The notes under the pieces were generated by a model, which was given only the letters and a program-made list of their open reading frames with translations, was not told the origin of the DNA and searched no databases. DNA of 64,000 bases. It comes from Pedobacter psychroterrae (GTDB taxonomy: Bacteria; Bacteroidota; Bacteroidia; Sphingobacteriales; Sphingobacteriaceae). Position 1 is the first letter of the stretch. Every line of letters begins with the position of its first letter. The position numbers and the translations under genes are program-made. The stretch is taken from assembly GCF_004331695.1 (NCBI RefSeq), contig NZ_SJSL01000001.1, forward strand, positions 124,001 through 188,000, written 5' to 3'. This document shows positions 33,702-43,195 of the stretch, in pieces.

Positions 33702-36410
33702 CTATAAATTGAATTTAATCCCAAAGCGAGACCAGAACGAATAGAACTCGCGCTGTATGGTCTGAGTTTTATTGCCCTGATACACTTCCAGCGGCTGGTT
33801 GGTGATGTTCATTACCTCGGCAAAGAACCTGATGCGGTTCGTAATTGAATAGCTGCCACTGGCATCCAGCTGCATCCTGCTTTTTACATAGATATCGGCA
33901 TCTTTGGTACCGCCTACTTCTGACAGGAATGAGCCATTGAAGTTCATTGATGAGCGAAGTGAAAAGCGCTTGCCTTCGTAAGCCAGTGAAGCATTACCGA
34001 CACTTACAGACTGGCCGGGAAGCCTGATTTCTTCCGTTGCATTTTCATTACCTGCACCTGCGTCCCTGCTTTGAATCTGAGCATTTGATTTGGTATACGT
34101 ATAGTTGAGGTAGATGCTAAAATCTTTCAGTAAAGGAATGAAGGTAAGCCTGCGCTGAAAAGCCAGCTCCAAACCATTCAGGCTGGCATTATTGCCATTT
34201 TGCGCCTGCGTCACATCTATACCCGTTGCGGTAGGTGTCCCTGTGAGCGGATAAGACGAGTTGAACAACACCCTTCTGTATATAAAATCATCCAGTTTTT
34301 TGTGAAACAGACCTGCCGATACAATACCCACCGAGCCGAAATAATGTTCGAACATCAGGTCATAATTAATGGCACTAACGGGCTGCAGGGCAGGGTTTCC
34401 GGATGAAGCTACGCCATCCTCCCGGTTAATTTCCTGTGCGGGGATGATCTCTGAAAAGTTTGGTCTTGCATATGACCAGGTAACCGCTGCACGGATATTG
34501 GCAAGCGGGTTCAGCTCATACTTAAGGTGAAACTGAGGCAGGATGAAATTGTAGGTACTGCTACCGGAAACAGGTACAATCTGGTCCAGGTCTCCGTTTT
34601 CGCTGATGATCACATCGCTTGATGTATAGCTTACTTTGGTGCGCTCATACCTTACACCACCCAGCACCATCAGTTTTTTAAGCTGTTGCCTGGCCATCAG
34701 GTATCCCGCTACCACATCCTCATTGGCCGTAAAAGCCTCCAAAGCCTCGTCTATAGACTTGTCTTCTACCTGTAGTTCAAACTGTCCCGGATTGGCATTA
34801 AAGTAATTCATCAATCTATTGATGGCCAATGGTCTTCCCAGATTGTAGCGTCCTTTCAAAAATTCATCTTTTACCGGTGCTCCGTCAAACTGATCCAGAT
34901 TGGGTACGCCACCCAGGTTCTGGAAGGTATTTTGCTGAATGCTGTAATTCTTATCCTTAGACCTTGCCTTGGCACCAATTTTAATCAACCCATCGTTGTT
35001 GCCAAGCTTGTATGGTATTCCTATGTTAAATTTGGCGGTCAGGTTTTTATCTTTTGCTATTGTTTTTCCATAGCCGATCTCATCAAATTCGTACAGGGAA
35101 TTGTTCAGGTAATCGTCAGCCTCAAATTTTGGAAACCTGGCATCACCAAAATCCAGTGTACTGGAAATGCCAGCGACGAAAGCCGCCTCGTTATCATAAG
35201 GCGTATCCTGCTCACCATAGCTATACTGAGCTTCGTAGTCAAGAAACAGCGTTTTAAAAGTATGTCTGGCCCCTGCGTTCAGTGAAATTACTGACTGAGA
35301 CTCAAAGCGGTCTTTCAACAGTTTTTCAATCTCTTCATCGCCCGGTTTAAACACATAACGTCTGCGCTGCTCCCTGTCGGTAAACCTTGAATACAGCCCT
35401 TTAAAATATACCTCATGATGACTATTAAACTTGTAATCCATAGAAGAGCTCAAACCAAGGCGGGTACGGGTAAGGGAATAATCCCTTATTTCCAGCTCGT
35501 TATCTTCTACAGCCCGCTCTACATTGTCCGAGCCAAGGTCGTTGTGGTAGTAATTGCTGTTCAGCAGCAGGCCGAACTTTTCTTTCTCTCCAAAACGCTG
35601 ACCATATTGCAGCTGCCCCTGCAGGTTGGGCTTACCCATGAGGTTGTTATAACCACCTCCAAAAGATCCGCTTACTTCAGCCTTTTTATTTTGCGCGATC
35701 CTGGTAATCAGGTTGATCGATCCACCGATGGCGTCACCGTCCATATCAGGGGTCAGTGCTTTGCTTACCTCTATCGAAGCCAGCTGGTCTGAAGGAATGG
35801 CATCAAGCGCCACAAAGCGCACATCAGCCTCAGGCGAAGGGATCTGTTCCCCATTGATACTGGTATTGGTAAACTGAGGCGCCAGGCCCCTTACGGAGAC
35901 GTACCTGCCCTCTCCCTGATCGCGTTCTATATTTACGCCCGGGACCCTTTGTAAAGCTTCCGCAGCATTAGGATCTGGAAACCTGCCTATCTGATCGGCA
36001 GCAATGATATTTTTAATGTTGTCCGCATTCTTTTGCTGGTTCAATGCTTTGGCCTGTCCCTGAGTGTAGCCGGTTATCACCACATTGTTTAGATTTTGCT
36101 GTCTGCCCGACATGGCAATGTTCAGCACTTTTAGTTCATTGCTTTTTACGGTAACAGTCAGGGTAGTGTCCCTGTAGCCCAGGTACCTCAGGGTGAGGCT
36201 TACTGTGCCTGAATTTACGTAAAACTGGTACTCACCGCTCAGATTGGTAGCTGCGGCATTGCTGGTACCACTCACCGCCACAGTAGCGCCCGTAAGCGGC
36301 TCTTTGTTCTTTTGATCCGTTATCCTGCCCTTTATTATTCCCCGCTGGGCCATAGCCGCTGTGCCGAGTAATAAAAGAGGAACTCCAAAAAGTAACATTT
36401 TAAGTTTCAT
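33702..36410 (-). CDS. TonB-dependent receptor with carboxypeptidase-like domain
   Basis: I start at the ATG at 36410 (MKLKMLLFGVPLLLLG), which gives a proper signal peptide; the frame extends 16 codons further with no signal. The protein is about 902 residues: carboxypeptidase-like regulatory domain (KGRITDQKNKEPLTGATVAV), plug (NVVITGYTQGQAKALNQQ, GRFPDPNAAEALQRVPGVNI, GGSINLITR), and a beta-barrel ending in an aromatic-rich C-terminus. It imports a ligand across the outer membrane with TonB energy. Its gene order with the phytase suggests that the ligand is phytate or a breakdown product. Confidence 0.92.
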   Translation of the reverse strand: MKLKMLLFGVPLLLLGTAAMAQRGIIKGRITDQKNKEPLTGATVAVSGTSNAAATNLSGEYQFYVNSGTVSLTLRYLGYRDTTLTVTVKSNELKVLNIAMSGRQQNLNNVVITGYTQGQAKALNQQKNADNIKNIIAADQIGRFPDPNAAEALQRVPGVNIERDQGEGRYVSVRGLAPQFTNTSINGEQIPSPEADVRFVALDAIPSDQLASIEVSKALTPDMDGDAIGGSINLITRIAQNKKAEVSGSFGGGYNNLMGKPNLQGQLQYGQRFGEKEKFGLLLNSNYYHNDLGSDNVERAVEDNELEIRDYSLTRTRLGLSSSMDYKFNSHHEVYFKGLYSRFTDREQRRRYVFKPGDEEIEKLLKDRFESQSVISLNAGARHTFKTLFLDYEAQYSYGEQDTPYDNEAAFVAGISSTLDFGDARFPKFEADDYLNNSLYEFDEIGYGKTIAKDKNLTAKFNIGIPYKLGNNDGLIKIGAKARSKDKNYSIQQNTFQNLGGVPNLDQFDGAPVKDEFLKGRYNLGRPLAINRLMNYFNANPGQFELQVEDKSIDEALEAFTANEDVVAGYLMARQQLKKLMVLGGVRYERTKVSYTSSDVIISENGDLDQIVPVSGSSTYNFILPQFHLKYELNPLANIRAAVTWSYARPNFSEIIPAQEINREDGVASSGNPALQPVSAINYDLMFEHYFGSVGIVSAGLFHKKLDDFIYRRVLFNSSYPLTGTPTATGIDVTQAQNGNNASLNGLELAFQRRLTFIPLLKDFSIYLNYTYTKSNAQIQSRDAGAGNENATEEIRLPGQSVSVGNASLAYEGKRFSLRSSMNFNGSFLSEVGGTKDADIYVKSRMQLDASGSYSITNRIRFFAEVMNITNQPLEVYQGNKTQTIQREFYSFWSRFGIKFNL

Positions 36411-36637
36411 AAAATTTGATTTATTTTTTGCTTTGGGACAAAGATTAAGCGGTTCCATCAGGGAATCAATTTTATGACGTTACAAAATGTATACAGTGGC
36501 GCAAACTGCGTATACAAAACATTAACAAAGCAGAAAACTCATACACAAATAAGTGATTATCAATGATTTGTAAATTAGAATTCAGCCATTAAGCTTGTGT
36601 TAACATACGATTACCTGTATATAAAGCGCTGTTTTTT

Positions 36638-38221
36638 TTACAATTGCTGCAGGAAAGCACTTAGATTTTCTCCTTCCTCCAGGTTCAGTTTTTTACGCAG
36701 CCGGTATCTGGAGATCCTGAGACTATCCTGTGAAATCCCCAGCATCGTAGCAATGTCTGCTGAACTGAGGTTCATTTTAAGCAGGGCTACCAAACGAAGC
36801 TCAGAAGCGGTTAACGCCTTGCTATGTTTTTTTAAGCTTTCAAAGAAATTTTCGTGTACCCGTTCAAAGACAATCCTGAAATCGTCCCAGTTCTTTTCCT
36901 GATTATTATTAAAGGTGATCAGGTTAATTACCTGTTTCAATTCCTTCCGCTGATCGCGCTTATCATCTTTGATCATTTCGCTGAGCCTGGATTTAAGTTC
37001 CTCCAGCAATTGATTTTTTTGGATCAGGTGCAGGGTATGGCTGGTCAGCTCTTTACTCTTCAATTCCAGATCGGCCTCCATGGCCTTTTTTTGCACTTCA
37101 TACAATGCGTTATTCTGTTCATTGAGTTTTCGTTCGTTCCTGATCTTTAGCCGTTGCCGGCTAATGATACTGGCACCGAGGGACAATACCAGGACCGTAA
37201 TGGTAATGGCAGCAATGGTAAGTACGGTATTGATCTTCTTGTCCTTTTCAAACTGGATAATTGCATTGTCCTTTTGTTCAATTTCAAACAAAGTCTGTAA
37301 AAGTAAAATCTGTTTTTTATTGTCTTCAGAGAAGATATTCAGAAAAATATCCCTGCCGGCCTCACTATAATGATAGGCACTGTCATACCGGCCCTCCAGG
37401 TAAAATGTTTTTGACAGGTCCCGGTATGCGCTGGCCAGTTGGTATTGTTCGTTCATATCCCTGGCCATTTGTGCCGCTTTTAAGGAATAAGGCATCGCCT
37501 CCTTATACCTGCCCGTTTTGCGGTATACATCACCAATGTTGTTGATGATCTCTATTTTGGGGATTTTTTGCGTTTTATTGAGTTCAAGCGCCAGGCGAAA
37601 GTACTTCAGTGCAGAATCCAGCACCAGTCTATCCTCATAGATGCTCCCTAAATTCTCATAGATCTTAGCTATTCCTGTTTGGTCATCCAGCTTTTTAAAC
37701 TCAGCGAGGGCCAGGGTCTGGTACCTGAAAGCCTGTTTATGGTCGTCCCGTTTTTCGTAGGTCTGCCCGATAAAGCCGTAAGAATCAGCAATGCCATTCA
37801 GGTTGTTGAGTTTTCTATAATTGCTGAGCGCTTCCTGAAACGTTTTGAGTGCGGTGGTGTATTGCCTGTTATAAAAATAAGTCTTGCCAATTTTATTAAG
37901 GTTACCAGCCAGCAGGTCAGTCCTGTTTTGTTTTCTTAACAAGGCATTGGCCTTGTAGAAGTTGACCAATGCCTGTGAATAGGCCGCCTGATCATAAAAC
38001 AATACCCCGATCTGCTCATAGCAAATGGCTGCCGCAGTTTGATCCTTGCGGTTTACGGCATCGGTGAGTGCAGCTCTTATTTTTCTGAAGGCGGTATCCG
38101 GCTTTTGTTTAATGAGGTCATCCGTTTGCAGGAATTTGTCGGACTCAACTTTCTGTGCATAGGCTGATGAGCAGCATGCAATTAATAACAGTAATCTACA
38201 GAAGGACAATTTCATTTTCAC
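36638..38221 (-). CDS. Membrane-bound TPR regulator with LuxR-like HTH
   Basis: 527 residues: signal peptide (CRLLLLIACCSSAYAQ), periplasmic TPR repeats from about 40 to 290 (for example YFNRQYTTALKTFQEALSNY), one membrane helix near 332-352 (VLTIAAITITVLVLSLGAS), a coiled coil, and a cytoplasmic HTH at about 470-525 (LTASELRLVALLKMNLSSADI and SLRISRYRLRKKL). This is the one-component Bacteroidetes design in which a periplasmic TPR sensor controls DNA binding. It lies 228 bases upstream of the TonB receptor on the same strand, a natural target. Start at residue 1 or 3. Confidence 0.9.
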   Translation of the reverse strand: MKMKLSFCRLLLLIACCSSAYAQKVESDKFLQTDDLIKQKPDTAFRKIRAALTDAVNRKDQTAAAICYEQIGVLFYDQAAYSQALVNFYKANALLRKQNRTDLLAGNLNKIGKTYFYNRQYTTALKTFQEALSNYRKLNNLNGIADSYGFIGQTYEKRDDHKQAFRYQTLALAEFKKLDDQTGIAKIYENLGSIYEDRLVLDSALKYFRLALELNKTQKIPKIEIINNIGDVYRKTGRYKEAMPYSLKAAQMARDMNEQYQLASAYRDLSKTFYLEGRYDSAYHYSEAGRDIFLNIFSEDNKKQILLLQTLFEIEQKDNAIIQFEKDKKINTVLTIAAITITVLVLSLGASIISRQRLKIRNERKLNEQNNALYEVQKKAMEADLELKSKELTSHTLHLIQKNQLLEELKSRLSEMIKDDKRDQRKELKQVINLITFNNNQEKNWDDFRIVFERVHENFFESLKKHSKALTASELRLVALLKMNLSSADIATMLGISQDSLRISRYRLRKKLNLEEGENLSAFLQQL

Positions 38222-38307
38222 GCTACATTCCAGCTTTTGTAAGAAGCCTTAAAGTTAGCCTTGAAATGTTAAGCAGGCGTTAAGTATAAAGTGTAATTAC
38301 ACGATCT

Positions 38308-38616
38308 TTATGATGGTTGTTCAGTCTCCTTTTTTAAAGGCTTTTCTTTAACTTTTGGTGTAGTTACCTTCACCGCAACGGCTGGTTTAGGGTCTGCAAC
38401 AGGCTCCACTAAGGTTGATTTATCTATTTTTATTTCTCTGGAGATCTTTTTGGCCAACTTTTCGGCGCCTTTCTCGATCTCTTTTGATATTTTTTTAGAT
38501 TCCTGACCCAGTTTACCGGTTATTTGTTTCAATTCCTTAATTAAACCAAGTTTAATGTCTGCTTTTAATGCTTTCTTTGCAGATTTGACCAATGATTTGA
38601 GCTTACTTTTATTCAT
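38308..38616 (-). CDS. Small lysine-rich protein, uncharacterised
   Basis: 102 residues with a predicted helical first two thirds (KLKSLVKSAKKALKADIKL, KISKEIEKGAEKLAKKIS) and a Pro/Thr/Lys-rich tail (VAVKVTTPKVKEKPLKK). I do not recognise a named family; the composition recalls histone H1-like or apolipoprotein-like amphipathic proteins. No signal peptide. It lies alone, 86 bases upstream of the TPR regulator on the same strand. DNA or membrane binding is a guess from charge. Confidence 0.6.
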   Translation of the reverse strand: MNKSKLKSLVKSAKKALKADIKLGLIKELKQITGKLGQESKKISKEIEKGAEKLAKKISREIKIDKSTLVEPVADPKPAVAVKVTTPKVKEKPLKKETEQPS

Positions 38617-38715
38617 AAGCCCAAATATATGTTATGTAAGTGTTACTTTAATATTATCATTATGTTAAGCACAAAGAAAACTGTTAACATTGGCTTAGAG
38701 TTAAGTTTACTTGTC

Positions 38716-40110
38716 TTATTTCCAGGGGCCGGTTATGGCCAGTGTTAAACCCGGACTTTGGATATTGATGAACAAGGTATTGCCTGAAGGAGAAAAAACA
38801 GGACCAGCAAATTCGGAGCCTCTGTAACCAATATTTTTTGCGATCACATAGGTTTTACCCTGAGGTGTAATTCCGATCACTCTCGGGTCGCTTTTATCTT
38901 CACAGATGATCACATCGCCCCATGGCGCAATGGTCAGGTTATCGCAGTTCTGAAAAGTCTCCACATCATTGGGCTCCAGGAAAAGCTCCAGTACCCCGGG
39001 TGCGTCTTTTTCTTCCGGCCGGCCTTCAAATTTGCTGGGGATGTATTTAAATATCTGGCCATTTTTATTTCTGCCGCCATCGGTACAGGCAAAAAACAAT
39101 TCATCTTTTCCATACCAGATGCCCTCACCTCTTGAAAATTTCGCAGCCCCAAGTTTGAAACCCCTAAGTCTTAAATCGCCTTCCGGAGCTTCCACATCGT
39201 CCAGGTCTATCCATTCTACTGTGAAAGATTTTTTTTCAGGGAATTTATCGGTAGTCAGGTTTTCATAATTACGGGTATCGGCGGCTTTCCATTCTTTAAA
39301 AGAAAGGCACTGAAGTTTGCCCCCACCCTGCAATTTGCCGTAAGTATTTGGCAGGTACCTGTAAAAAAGGCTGTCGCCTTCATCTTCTGTCTGGTAGACA
39401 ATACCCGTTTTTGGCTGAACAGCAACTGCCTCATGGGTAAAACGGCCCATTGGCTTGATTGGAAGCGGATCTATCAGGCCAATGCGGTCAGTAGCCGGAA
39501 TTTCAAAGTTAAAGCCATGGTCTTTTTCGAGTGCAATGCCTTTAGTACCAATTTTGAGTGTACTCTCTTCGCAAGTGATCCATGAGTTCCATGGGGTGAT
39601 GCCACCAGCACAGTTTCTTACTGTGCCTATCAGGCTAAGGTATTGGGATTCTAATTTTTGTGTTTTTTCGTCATATACCAGAGTGGTTGTACCCCCTACG
39701 CAAGTATGCTCGGCACTGCCAAAATCGTATACCTTGTTTTTATGGATCTTACTGATCAGCTCATTGTTTTCTCCGAACGGGCCCAGGGCTTTTGCACCCG
39801 GGGAATTTTCATGATTTCTGATGAGGATGGTTTTGTTCTTATGCCTGAATGAGCCCATCCCGTCGTACATGCCCGGTGTGAGCAAGCCATCGTTCATCGG
39901 GTCTCCTTTGCGCGAGATCACTTTGGCGATAAAGCCTTTTGGCAGGCTCAGTACATCACCTGCTTTATGAAACAGGGGGCCGAACCCGACATCAAGACCA
40001 GCAGGATCAAGGAGGTTCATGGCAGCGTTGGCCGCATAATTATTTAATCCGATAAAGCCTAAACTTACCAGGCTTGTATTTTTTATAAAACTTCTTCTTG
40101 AGCTGATCAT
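38716..40110 (-). CDS. PhoX-like alkaline phosphatase family protein (DUF839), Tat-exported
   Basis: 464 residues. Perfect Tat motif SRRSFIK at residues 4-10 followed by a hydrophobic run. The PhoX/DUF839 beta-propeller shows FRHKNKTILIRNHEN, EHTCVGGTTTLVYD, RNCAGGITPWNSWITCEES, GRFTHEAVAV and DEGDSLFYRY. PhoX enzymes are Ca/Fe-dependent periplasmic phosphatases; some DUF839 proteins lack activity. Nearness to the phytase and TonB receptor supports phosphate scavenging. It is separated from the lysine-rich gene by 99 bases. Confidence 0.88.
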   Translation of the reverse strand: MISSRRSFIKNTSLVSLGFIGLNNYAANAAMNLLDPAGLDVGFGPLFHKAGDVLSLPKGFIAKVISRKGDPMNDGLLTPGMYDGMGSFRHKNKTILIRNHENSPGAKALGPFGENNELISKIHKNKVYDFGSAEHTCVGGTTTLVYDEKTQKLESQYLSLIGTVRNCAGGITPWNSWITCEESTLKIGTKGIALEKDHGFNFEIPATDRIGLIDPLPIKPMGRFTHEAVAVQPKTGIVYQTEDEGDSLFYRYLPNTYGKLQGGGKLQCLSFKEWKAADTRNYENLTTDKFPEKKSFTVEWIDLDDVEAPEGDLRLRGFKLGAAKFSRGEGIWYGKDELFFACTDGGRNKNGQIFKYIPSKFEGRPEEKDAPGVLELFLEPNDVETFQNCDNLTIAPWGDVIICEDKSDPRVIGITPQGKTYVIAKNIGYRGSEFAGPVFSPSGNTLFINIQSPGLTLAITGPWK

Positions 40111-40217
40111 TGGTCGATATGGGTTAAAAGGTACTGGTACAAAGGTAAAGATCCACTGTTAAGAAAATGTTAGGTAACAGAAAAGATTAAATTTAGTGCC
40201 GGTGCTGAAAACTTATA

Positions 40218-40225
40218 TAGCTTTG
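40218..40225 (+). promoter_or_regulatory. Bacteroidetes-type -7 element upstream of the ECF sigma gene
   Basis: TAGCTTTG matches the TANNTTTG -7 consensus of Bacteroidetes primary promoters, 40 bases upstream of the ATG at 40265. An AAAGGAG ribosome binding site with 7-base spacing lies before the same ATG. No clear -33 TTG is seen. Confidence 0.4.
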
Positions 40226-40264
40226 TTAACAGATTTCGTTAACTTTAATTAAAGGAGAAATGTC

Positions 40265-40816
40265 ATGGCTGCTTACGGCTCATTTACTGATCAGGAATTG
40301 CTGGCCAAACTAAGGGCGGGTGACCGGTATGCATTTGATGTGCTGTATGAAAAGCATTGGGATAAGGTATATAGCCAATCTTTTAAAAAACTGAATGATC
40401 CGGACCTGGCCAAGGACATTACCCAGGATGTTTTTGTTTATCTGTGGATGCACCGGGAGGATAACCATATAGAGAACCTGCAGGCCTACCTGTTTTCTGC
40501 GGTGAGGAACAATGTATTCAGGGCCTTAAAGAAAGAAGGAAAGTTTATTCCGATTTCTGATCTGATAGTAGAAAGCAGGCTGCACTATCCCGATGCGGAT
40601 GCGGAACTGCTGGAAAAAGAATTTTTTAGGACCTATGACCTGCTGATCCAGTCTATGCCCCCGGCCCAGCAAACGATTTTCAGGATGCGGTATCATGAAG
40701 ATCTTTCTACGCTGGAGATTGCAGAAAAGCTGAATTTATCGAGAGGCACTGTGCAAAACCAGCTTACCAGGGCTGTGACGATGCTTAGGGCTTCGTTGCT
40801 TTCTATGCCGTGTTGA
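40265..40816 (+). CDS. ECF-type RNA polymerase sigma factor (SusC-associated class)
   Basis: 183 residues. Region 2 holds AFDVLYEKHWDKVYSQSF and DLAKDITQDVFVYLW; region 4 holds MPPAQQTIFRMRYHEDLSTLEIAEKLNLSRGTVQ, where the helix-turn-helix lies. It belongs to the FecI-like group that pairs with FecR and SusC receptors in Bacteroidetes. Here the FecR partner is 1.1 kb downstream, after an SDR gene, rather than immediately next. The start has a strong AAAGGAG upstream. Confidence 0.93.
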   Translation: MAAYGSFTDQELLAKLRAGDRYAFDVLYEKHWDKVYSQSFKKLNDPDLAKDITQDVFVYLWMHREDNHIENLQAYLFSAVRNNVFRALKKEGKFIPISDLIVESRLHYPDADAELLEKEFFRTYDLLIQSMPPAQQTIFRMRYHEDLSTLEIAEKLNLSRGTVQNQLTRAVTMLRASLLSMPC

Positions 40817-40947
40817 TTAGTCAGCAATAGGAAAAGTATACGGTATACATGAAACTTTCTTGTCGCAAACGACCATATATTTTGTCATGATTGCACAGTA
40901 TATAAATCAGTATTTTATTACAAATTTGACTATCAACTAGCTACACT

Positions 40948-41769
40948 ATGTTATTACAAAATAGAAATGCAATTATATATGGCGCAGGCGGATCACTTGG
41001 AGGAGCTGTTGCCACTGCACTTGCAGCCGAGGGTGCACATGTATTCCTGACAGGTCATAATCTGGAGAGCGTAAAAAGAACAGCCAGTAAAATTGAGGCG
41101 GCGAGTGGAAAGGTTTCAATTGACCAGGTAGACGCCAGAAATGAAAAATCGGTAGATGACCATATAAATTCAGTATTGCGCAGAGCGGGATCTGTTGATA
41201 TATCATTTAATGCGATAGGCTGGCAGGACACGCAGGACATTCCACTAACGGATATGACTCTGGAGGATTTTATGCGCCCAATAAATATTGCTTTAGAAAC
41301 ACAGTTTATAACAGCGACAGCAGCCGGAAGAGCGATGATAACGCATAAGTCTGGAGTGATCCTTTCACTTACTGCTACGCCAGGAGGCATAGGATATGCC
41401 AATGTAGGCGGGTTTGGTCCTGCGTGTAACGGCGTTGAAGGGTTTTCCCGTAACCTTGCGTCGGAACTTGGTCCTTATGGCATTCGCGTAGTGAATATCC
41501 GTTCAGCAGGATCTCCTGATTCGAGACCTTTTAAGGAAGCTTTAGAAACAGGCGGGGTTGAAGTAAAAGATTTTCTCAAAAAATTGGAAGACGACACCAT
41601 GTTAAAACAGCTCCCACTTATGGAAGATATAGCCAATACGGCAGTATTTCTATCATCATCGATGGCAGGCAAAATTACAGGTGTTACCATTGATATAACT
41701 GCTGGCACTACGAGTGCATTAAATTATAAAGTGACCAATATTGCATTCCTGAAAAAAGATCCAGAATAG
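40948..41769 (+). CDS. SDR-fold protein with degenerate catalytic motif
   Basis: 273 residues. The nucleotide motif YGAGGSLGGAV and the fold are SDR-like, with Ser 140 in place. The canonical Tyr-x3-Lys is absent: the aligned positions read F156-G-P-A-C160. The C-terminal SSSMAGKITGVTIDIT is normal. I recall a Bacteroidetes/Proteobacteria subfamily with this same GGFGPAC pattern, so it is a subfamily trait rather than a mutation. A dehydrogenase using Tyr/Lys chemistry is unlikely. It interrupts the ECF sigma and FecR genes. Confidence 0.88.
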   Translation: MLLQNRNAIIYGAGGSLGGAVATALAAEGAHVFLTGHNLESVKRTASKIEAASGKVSIDQVDARNEKSVDDHINSVLRRAGSVDISFNAIGWQDTQDIPLTDMTLEDFMRPINIALETQFITATAAGRAMITHKSGVILSLTATPGGIGYANVGGFGPACNGVEGFSRNLASELGPYGIRVVNIRSAGSPDSRPFKEALETGGVEVKDFLKKLEDDTMLKQLPLMEDIANTAVFLSSSMAGKITGVTIDITAGTTSALNYKVTNIAFLKKDPE

Positions 41770-41831
41770 GAAACCAGTTTCAGCTTTGATCGCACGGTTT
41801 TCTATTCTGGGATCCTGAAATAAATTCAGGA
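41761..41831. repeat. Compound inverted-repeat (REP-like) element after the SDR gene
   Basis: Outer 9-base arms CCAGAATAG (41761-41769, overlapping the SDR stop) and CTATTCTGG (41802-41810) are followed by a second hairpin TCCTGAA/TTCAGGA at 41813-41831. The second hairpin resembles short palindromes scattered in many Sphingobacteriaceae genomes. It may end SDR transcription or be a dispersed repeat. Confidence 0.45.
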
Positions 41832-41930
41832 CGAGTGTGTTAGCATGAACAGTCTCAATATTTATTTTCATTTCTTGTGTGACTTTTTTCAATTCATGTC
41901 TCATGGAGTATATGGGAACAAACTAATAGG

Positions 41931-43055
41931 ATGGAAAAGAAGCATTTTATATCGATTCTGAGTAAATACCTGCAGGGGGACGCAAGTTTAGAAGAGCGGA
42001 ATTTTCTATATGGGTATTATGCGCTTTTTATGGCGGATGAAGATGTGATGCTATTGATTAGTGATGAGCTGAAGGAAAAGCTGAAAGCAAATGTTAAGGC
42101 GGGGATTGACGAAAGGATTGGCGAGGAGATTAATGTGCGGATTGCTGAAGTGACAACACCTACGCGGCTATGGCCGCGATTGGTAGGTGTAGCCGCTGCG
42201 GTAGCAGCGATTACCTTGGGTGTATGGTTCTATTATACTCCACGTCATCCTGATACTGAAACAAGTTCAGCACAGGCTGCGGTCAATGACATTGCCCCGG
42301 GTAAGAATACAGCAACCCTGACACTGGCCAATGGTAAAGTACTTCACCTGGACACCAACAGAACAAGTGTAACGGTAACAGATAGTGTACAGGTAACGAC
42401 GATGCTTACGGCAAGTACCCCTCGGGGCGGAACGTACCAGGTGGTGCTACCCGACGGAACACAAGTATGGCTGAACGCAGATTCAAAAATCTCCTTCCCT
42501 TCACAATTTACTGGATCAGAACGAAAAATTCTGTTAGAAGGAGAAGCCTATTTTGAAGTAGCCAAGAATAAGAAAATGCCATTTATAGTAGAAAGCGGCG
42601 GGCAACTGGTAGAAGTACTCGGTACACATTTTAACATTAAAGCCTATCAGGATGAAGGCAGTATCAAGACTACTTTGCTGGAAGGATCGGTAAAAGTGAG
42701 CCGGCAGCCTACGCCGGGGGGCAAGATAGGCAAAGGGTTTTCTGAAGTCCTCAAACCCAACCAGCAAGCTATTATGACTGGTAACAAGCTTGATGTGATC
42801 ATTGCCAACATAGAACAGACCATAGCCTGGAAAAACGGCATGATTGTTTTCCAAAAGCAAAGCCTGCAAGACATTATGCGAGGAGTTTCGCGCTGGTATG
42901 ACGTAGAAGTGGTGTACGGGCCGGGACTGGAAAACATACTATTAACAGGTTCAATATCCAGGTTTAAAGACATATCATCCATACTCCAGGTACTGGAACT
43001 AACAGGAAAAGTTCACTTTAAGGTAGAAGGACGGAGGGTGACGGTTATGAAGTAA
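41931..43055 (+). CDS. FecR family anti-sigma factor
   Basis: 374 residues. A cytoplasmic N-terminal part (about 1-80) interacts with the sigma factor, one membrane helix (VGVAAAVAAITLGVWFYY, about 84-101) follows, then the periplasmic FecR domain with QVVLPDGTQVWLNADSKISF and GEAYFEVAKNKKMPF, and the C-terminal DUF4974-like domain (LQDIMRGVSRWYDVEVVY). It should hold the ECF sigma factor at 40265 until the receptor signals. Its downstream receptor gene is broken, so the pair may lack its input. Confidence 0.93.
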   Translation: MEKKHFISILSKYLQGDASLEERNFLYGYYALFMADEDVMLLISDELKEKLKANVKAGIDERIGEEINVRIAEVTTPTRLWPRLVGVAAAVAAITLGVWFYYTPRHPDTETSSAQAAVNDIAPGKNTATLTLANGKVLHLDTNRTSVTVTDSVQVTTMLTASTPRGGTYQVVLPDGTQVWLNADSKISFPSQFTGSERKILLEGEAYFEVAKNKKMPFIVESGGQLVEVLGTHFNIKAYQDEGSIKTTLLEGSVKVSRQPTPGGKIGKGFSEVLKPNQQAIMTGNKLDVIIANIEQTIAWKNGMIVFQKQSLQDIMRGVSRWYDVEVVYGPGLENILLTGSISRFKDISSILQVLELTGKVHFKVEGRRVTVMK

Positions 43056-43195
43056 TGAATACGAATACTTCATCCTCCCTATAAAGGTTTCTTTCAAAAA
43101 GCCAATCCCGATTCACAGTAGGGACTGGTGGAGGGTTTGGAACCAATAAAAGTGCTTTAGACAAATCAATTAAACAACCAAACCAATACAAATGT

